64,000 nt of DNA, from positions 610,260-674,259 of the forward strand of contig NZ_JAAKGP010000001.1 of the NCBI RefSeq assembly GCF_011043545.1. Direction: 5' to 3'. The stretch comes from Rhodobacter sp. SGA-6-6 (GTDB lineage: Bacteria; Pseudomonadota; Alphaproteobacteria; Rhodobacterales; Rhodobacteraceae). Shown here piece by piece: positions 60,229 to 64,000 of the stretch; positions within the stretch are counted from its first letter, which is position 1, and every line of letters starts with the position of its first letter. The position numbers were made by a program, and so were the translations under genes. The notes under the pieces are model-generated. The model worked only from the letters and a program-made list of their open reading frames with translations. It had not been told where the DNA came from and ran no database searches.

Positions 60229-63200
60229 GGCGACGCGGAATCAGATCGCCGCGGCGGACCCGGGGGCGAACACCTGGCTGGTGGCCAATGCGGGATCCGG
60301 CAAGACCCGGGTGCTGACCGACCGGGTGGCGCGGCTTCTGTTGGGTGGGGCGGAGCCGCTGTCGATCCTGTGCCTGACCTATACCAAGGCCGCCGCGGCC
60401 GAGATGCAGAACCGGCTGTTCAAGACGCTGGGCGGCTGGGCGATGGCCCCGGATGCCGAGCTGCGCCGCAGCCTTGGCGAGCTGGGCGAGGACGCCGACC
60501 TGTCGCCCGCCCGGCTGGCCCGCGCCCGGCAGCTGTTCGCCAAGGCGATCGAGACGCCGGGCGGCATCCGCATCCAGACCATCCACAGCTTCTGCGCCGC
60601 CCTTCTCCGCCGTTTTCCGCTGGAGGCCGGGGTCAGCCCGGGCTTCACCGAGATCGACGACCGCTCGGCGCTGCTCTTGCGCGAGGAAATCCTGGAGGCG
60701 ATGGCGCTCGGCCCCGACGCCCCGGCGCTGGAGGGACTGCTGGCCGAAGGCGGCGATCTGGGCAAGCTCTTGCCGGAGATCATCGCCCGGCGGGCCGATT
60801 TCGACGGGATGCAGGACCTGCGGACGGCGCTTTCGGTGCCGGAGGGGCTGGACGAGGCGGCGCTGCTGGGGCGGGTGTTCATCGGCGGAGAAGAGGCTCT
60901 GATCCGGCAGATTCTGCCGGTTCTGGCCGGAGGCGGCGCGACCGACCACAAGGCCGCCGACCGGCTGGCCGACCTGCTGCCGCTGGTGCCCTCGCTGGCC
61001 ACCCTGTCGGTGCTGGAGGAGGTGCTGCTGACCGGCAGCGGCGCGAAGGAACCCTTCACCGCCAAGCAGGGCGCCTTCCCGACCAAGGCGCTGCGGCAGT
61101 CGCTCGGCCCGGTGCAGGACGAGCTGGAGCGGCTGATGCTGCGGGTGGAGGCGGCGCGGGCCGACCGCATCGCGCTGGCGCTGCTGCGGCGGACCGAGGC
61201 GCTGCACCGCTTCGCCCGCGTCTTCCTTGCGCGCTACCGCACCGCCAAGGCCCGCCGCGGCTGGCTGGACTTCGACGACCTGATCACCTTGGCGACCGGA
61301 CTTCTGACCGACCCGTCGCTGTCGGCTTGGGTGCTGTATCGGCTGGACGGCGGGATTTCCCATGTGCTGGTGGACGAGGCGCAGGACACCAGTCCGGCGC
61401 AATGGCGGCTGATCCAGTTGCTGACGGCGGAGTTCACGGCAGGGATCGGCATCCATGAAGGCCCGCGCACCCTGTTCGTGGTGGGGGACAAGAAGCAATC
61501 GATCTATTCCTTCCAGGGTGCCGACGTGACCGCCTTCGACCGGATGCGCGACCGCTTCCGCCGGGCCTTCGAGCAGGCGGGATCGGCGCTGGAGGAACGG
61601 CCGCTGATCCACTCCTTCCGCTCCTCCCCCGCGATCCTGCGGCTGGTGGACCTGTGCTTCACCGGCGACAGGCAGGGTGCGATGGGCGGGGCGCTGCGCC
61701 ACGCGGCCTTCCATGAGAACCTGCCGGGGCGGGTGGATTTCTGGCCGCCGGTGCCGGCGCCCGAACCCGCCGAGCCGGGCGAATGGTTCCGCCCCGAGGA
61801 CCGCACCGGCGCGGAAAGCGCCGAGACCGTGCTGGCCCGGCAGATCGCCGCCGAAATCCGCGGGCTGATCGACCGCGGCGAGCGGATCACCGACCGCGGG
61901 CAGGTCCGCCCGGTGCATGAGGGCGACTTCCTGATCCTGGTCCGCCGCCGCAGGGGCCTGTTCCAGGAGGTGATCCGTGCCTGCAAGGCCGAAGGCTTGC
62001 AGATCGCCGGGGCCGACCGGCTGACGCTGACCGAGGAACTGGCGGTGAAGGACATCCTGGCGCTGCTGCACTTCCTGAACACGCCGGAGGACGACCTGTC
62101 GCTGGCCGCCGCGCTGCGCTCTCCCCTGTTCGGGCTGAGCGAGGACCAGCTGTTCCGGCTGGCGCATGGGCGGAAGGGGGTGCTGTGGGAAAGGCTGCGG
62201 CAGGCGGAGGGGTTCGAGGCCGTGCGCGCCGTGTTGCAGGACCTGCGCGACCAGGCCGAGTTCCTGCGGCCCTTCGAGCTGATCGACCGGGTGCTGACCC
62301 GGCACGACGGCAGGCGCCGGCTGCTGGGGCGGCTGGGAGAGGAAGCCGCCGACGGCATCGACGAGCTGCTGTCGCAGGCGCTGGCCTATGAGCAGGTGGA
62401 CGTGCCCGGCCTGACCGGCTTCCTGGTCTGGATGGCCGGCGGCGAGGTGGAGGCGAAGCGGCAGGCGGAAAGCGAGGGCCACCGCATCCGGGTGATGACC
62501 GTCCACGGCGCCAAGGGGCTGGAGGCGCCGATCGTGATTCTGCCCGACACCGCCGACCGGCGGCCGCCGCAGGAGCCGCCGGTGGTGGTGCCGGAGGGCG
62601 GGCCGCCGCTCTGGCTTCTGAGCAGGGACGAGACCGTGCCGCTGGCGCAGGCCGCGACCGAGGCCCGCAAGGCGGTGCGCGAGGCGGAGAGCCTGCGGCT
62701 CCTCTATGTCGCGGTGACGCGGGCGCGCAGCTGGCTGATCGTGGCGGCGGCCGGCAAGGCGGGCGAGGCGTGCTGGTATGGCCTGCTGCGCGCCGCGGCC
62801 GAGGGCCTGCCGCTGCTCCCGGACCGCGAGGGGCGGATGCGGCACCAGATCGGCGAATGGCATCCGCCGCTGCCGGCGGCGACGGCCGGGGCCGAGCCCG
62901 TCGCCCTGCCGGGCTGGGCGATGCGCGACGCCCCTCCCGCCCCGACGGAGAAGCGGGTGATCACGCCCTCCGACCTCGGCGGGGCCAAGACCCTGCCGGG
63001 AGAGGGCGCGGGGGACCCCGACGCCCTGACCCGCGGCACCCTGCTGCACGGCTTCCTCGAACGCTTCCCCGATCTCGGCCCCGAGGACCGGGACAGCCTT
63101 GCGCTGGCCGCGCCCGAACTGGCCGCCAGGACCGCGGCGCTGATCGCCGATCCGGCGCTGGCGGCGCTGTTCGGGCCGGACAGCCTGGCCGAGGTGGGCT

Positions 63201-63490
63201 TTGCGCTGGACTGGAACGGCGGGCTGCTGACCGGGGCCATCGACCGGCTGATCGTCGAACCGGAGCGGGTTCTGGTGGTGGACTACAAGTCCAACGCCGT
63301 GGTGCCCGCCCGGCCCGAGGATGTGCCCGAGGGTTACCTGCGCCAACTGGGCGCCTATGCCCATGCCGCCGCCGCGCTTTACCCCGGGCGGCGGGTGGAG
63401 GTGGCCATCCTCTGGACCGAAACCGCGCTGCTGATGCCGATTGATCCCGAGATCGTGAGGGCGGCACTGGCCCGCGCCGCTATGGGTTGA
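60215..63490 (+). CDS. addA: Double-strand break repair helicase-nuclease AddA
   Basis: A protein of 1091 residues from the ATG at 60215, six bases after GGAGG and overlapping addB by 14 bp. UvrD-type helicase motifs: Walker [16 protein letters not shown] at residues 24-38, [40 protein letters not shown] and [15 protein letters not shown]. The C-terminal nuclease has [21 protein letters not shown] and [13 protein letters not shown]. AddA unwinds and degrades DNA at breaks in concert with AddB. It ends 74 bp before trxA. Confidence 0.97.
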   Translation: MPMDEATRNQIAAADPGANTWLVANAGSGKTRVLTDRVARLLLGGAEPLSILCLTYTKAAAAEMQNRLFKTLGGWAMAPDAELRRSLGELGEDADLSPARLARARQLFAKAIETPGGIRIQTIHSFCAALLRRFPLEAGVSPGFTEIDDRSALLLREEILEAMALGPDAPALEGLLAEGGDLGKLLPEIIARRADFDGMQDLRTALSVPEGLDEAALLGRVFIGGEEALIRQILPVLAGGGATDHKAADRLADLLPLVPSLATLSVLEEVLLTGSGAKEPFTAKQGAFPTKALRQSLGPVQDELERLMLRVEAARADRIALALLRRTEALHRFARVFLARYRTAKARRGWLDFDDLITLATGLLTDPSLSAWVLYRLDGGISHVLVDEAQDTSPAQWRLIQLLTAEFTAGIGIHEGPRTLFVVGDKKQSIYSFQGADVTAFDRMRDRFRRAFEQAGSALEERPLIHSFRSSPAILRLVDLCFTGDRQGAMGGALRHAAFHENLPGRVDFWPPVPAPEPAEPGEWFRPEDRTGAESAETVLARQIAAEIRGLIDRGERITDRGQVRPVHEGDFLILVRRRRGLFQEVIRACKAEGLQIAGADRLTLTEELAVKDILALLHFLNTPEDDLSLAAALRSPLFGLSEDQLFRLAHGRKGVLWERLRQAEGFEAVRAVLQDLRDQAEFLRPFELIDRVLTRHDGRRRLLGRLGEEAADGIDELLSQALAYEQVDVPGLTGFLVWMAGGEVEAKRQAESEGHRIRVMTVHGAKGLEAPIVILPDTADRRPPQEPPVVVPEGGPPLWLLSRDETVPLAQAATEARKAVREAESLRLLYVAVTRARSWLIVAAAGKAGEACWYGLLRAAAEGLPLLPDREGRMRHQIGEWHPPLPAATAGAEPVALPGWAMRDAPPAPTEKRVITPSDLGGAKTLPGEGAGDPDALTRGTLLHGFLERFPDLGPEDRDSLALAAPELAARTAALIADPALAALFGPDSLAEVGFALDWNGGLLTGAIDRLIVEPERVLVVDYKSNAVVPARPEDVPEGYLRQLGAYAHAAAALYPGRRVEVAILWTETALLMPIDPEIVRAALARAAMG

Positions 63491-63501
63491 GGCTTGTGCC
63501 C

Positions 63502-63530
63502 TTGACTGGCCCCCGGGGCACTCCTAGGTT
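63502..63530 (+). promoter_or_regulatory. Sigma70-type promoter of trxA
   Basis: TTGACT (63502-63507) and TAGGTT (63525-63530) are separated by exactly 17 bp, 34 bp upstream of the trxA ATG. This gives thioredoxin its own transcription start outside the addBA operon. Confidence 0.6.
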
Positions 63531-63564
63531 CACTGCCCGAACCTTCCCATCAGGAGACACGATC

Positions 63565-63891
63565 ATGGGCGCGAACACCGTCGCCGTCACCGATGCCACC
63601 TTCGACAGCGAAGTCCGCCAGTCGGACATTCCGGTCGTGGTGGACTTCTGGGCCGAATGGTGCGGCCCCTGCCGCCAGATCGGCCCGGCGCTGGAGGAAC
63701 TCGCCGCCGAATATGCCGGCAAGGTCAAGATCGTGAAGGTCAACGTCGACGAGAACCCCGACAGCCCGGCGGTCCTCGGCGTCCGCGGCATCCCGGCGCT
63801 GTTCCTGTTCAAGGACGGCCAGGTGGTGTCGAACAAGGTCGGCGCGGCACCCAAGGCGGCGCTGGCGAACTGGATCCAGTCGGCGATCTGA
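63565..63891 (+). CDS. trxA: Thioredoxin
   Basis: A protein of 108 residues preceded by CAGGAGACACGATC. The active site is W32-C33-G-P-C36 in [15 protein letters not shown], with the buried aspartate at D27, cis-proline in [14 protein letters not shown] and the conserved C-terminal [12 protein letters not shown]. It is a cytosolic disulfide reductase reduced by TrxB. The place after addA is conserved in Rhodobacterales. Confidence 0.97.
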   Translation: MGANTVAVTDATFDSEVRQSDIPVVVDFWAEWCGPCRQIGPALEELAAEYAGKVKIVKVNVDENPDSPAVLGVRGIPALFLFKDGQVVSNKVGAAPKAALANWIQSAI

Positions 63892-63910
63892 GCTGTAAAT
63901 CAGTTCGGGG

Positions 63911-63940
63911 ACGGCCCCCTTTGCAGGGGCCGTTTTCGTT
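63911..63940 (+). terminator. Rho-independent terminator of trxA
   Basis: Arms ACGGCCCC / GGGGCCGT around a seven-base loop, then TTTTCGTTT, 20 bases after the stop. The remaining bases to 64000 hold no gene that can be supported. Confidence 0.8.
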
Positions 63941-64000
63941 TCCGATACAGTTGAGGAGCAGGTGTTGCTCCGGCGTCTTCTCTTCGTTTCGTTCCCGGAC

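Overview
This is a GC-rich window (about 70 percent by eye) from an alphaproteobacterium, most likely Rhodobacterales/Paracoccaceae. The best evidence is the right-hand part: a complete RegB/SenC/RegA/HvrA redox-control locus next to ahcY, and the block PAS protein (DivL-like) - tsaE - amgK - murU - addB - addA - trxA. No rRNA, tRNA, CRISPR array or insertion sequence was seen.

Positions 1-43300 are almost entirely catabolic and transport genes in tightly packed, often overlapping operons. (a) 1-5784, plus strand: the end of a HyuB-type gene, an arabinonate-dehydratase-like IlvD/Edd protein, a D-2-hydroxyacid dehydrogenase, a DHDPS-family lyase and a membrane protein. A TetR regulator follows at 5889. 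(b) 6546-17442, minus strand: class III aminotransferase, TetR regulator, NDP-forming acyl-CoA ligase, acyl-CoA dehydrogenase, a PotABCD-type ABC transporter and a YtcJ-type amidohydrolase, with a candidate TetR operator at the upstream end. (c) 17519-22850, minus strand: a nucleoside-type (BMP family) ABC transporter and a GntR regulator. Divergent from these, at 22984-27549, is a plus-strand operon for a split Rieske oxygenase, built like the NdmC/NdmD/NdmE purine N7-demethylase and ending in guanine deaminase. This is the most striking system in the window: it looks like import, N-demethylation and deamination of a methylated purine, possibly 7-methylguanine. (d) 42399 down to 27550, minus strand: about 15 kb of nearly gapless genes (SDR, aldehyde dehydrogenase, taurine/NMT1-type ABC transporter, a second signal-less NMT1-like protein, a three-subunit HcnABC/opine-oxidase-like dehydrogenase, aminotransferase, alpha/beta hydrolase, M20 amidohydrolase, TudS-like protein, a small orphan, P1 peptidase and M55 D-aminopeptidase). 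A divergent FCD-type GntR regulator at 42594 faces this operon across two palindromes.

Positions 43300-48200 form a transition: a ParDE toxin-antitoxin module with a perfect palindrome upstream, a fosmidomycin-resistance-type MFS exporter, a DUF2853 protein and a TonB-dependent receptor of lower GC with a long leader.

Positions 48200-64000 are conserved housekeeping and regulation: ahcY, a YfbR-like HD phosphohydrolase, hvrA, regA, senC, divergent regB, then the DivL-like PAS protein preceded by a perfect CtrA box (TTAA-N7-TTAA), and the tsaE-amgK-murU-addB-addA run (tRNA modification, muropeptide recycling, double-strand break repair), closed by trxA with its own promoter and terminator.
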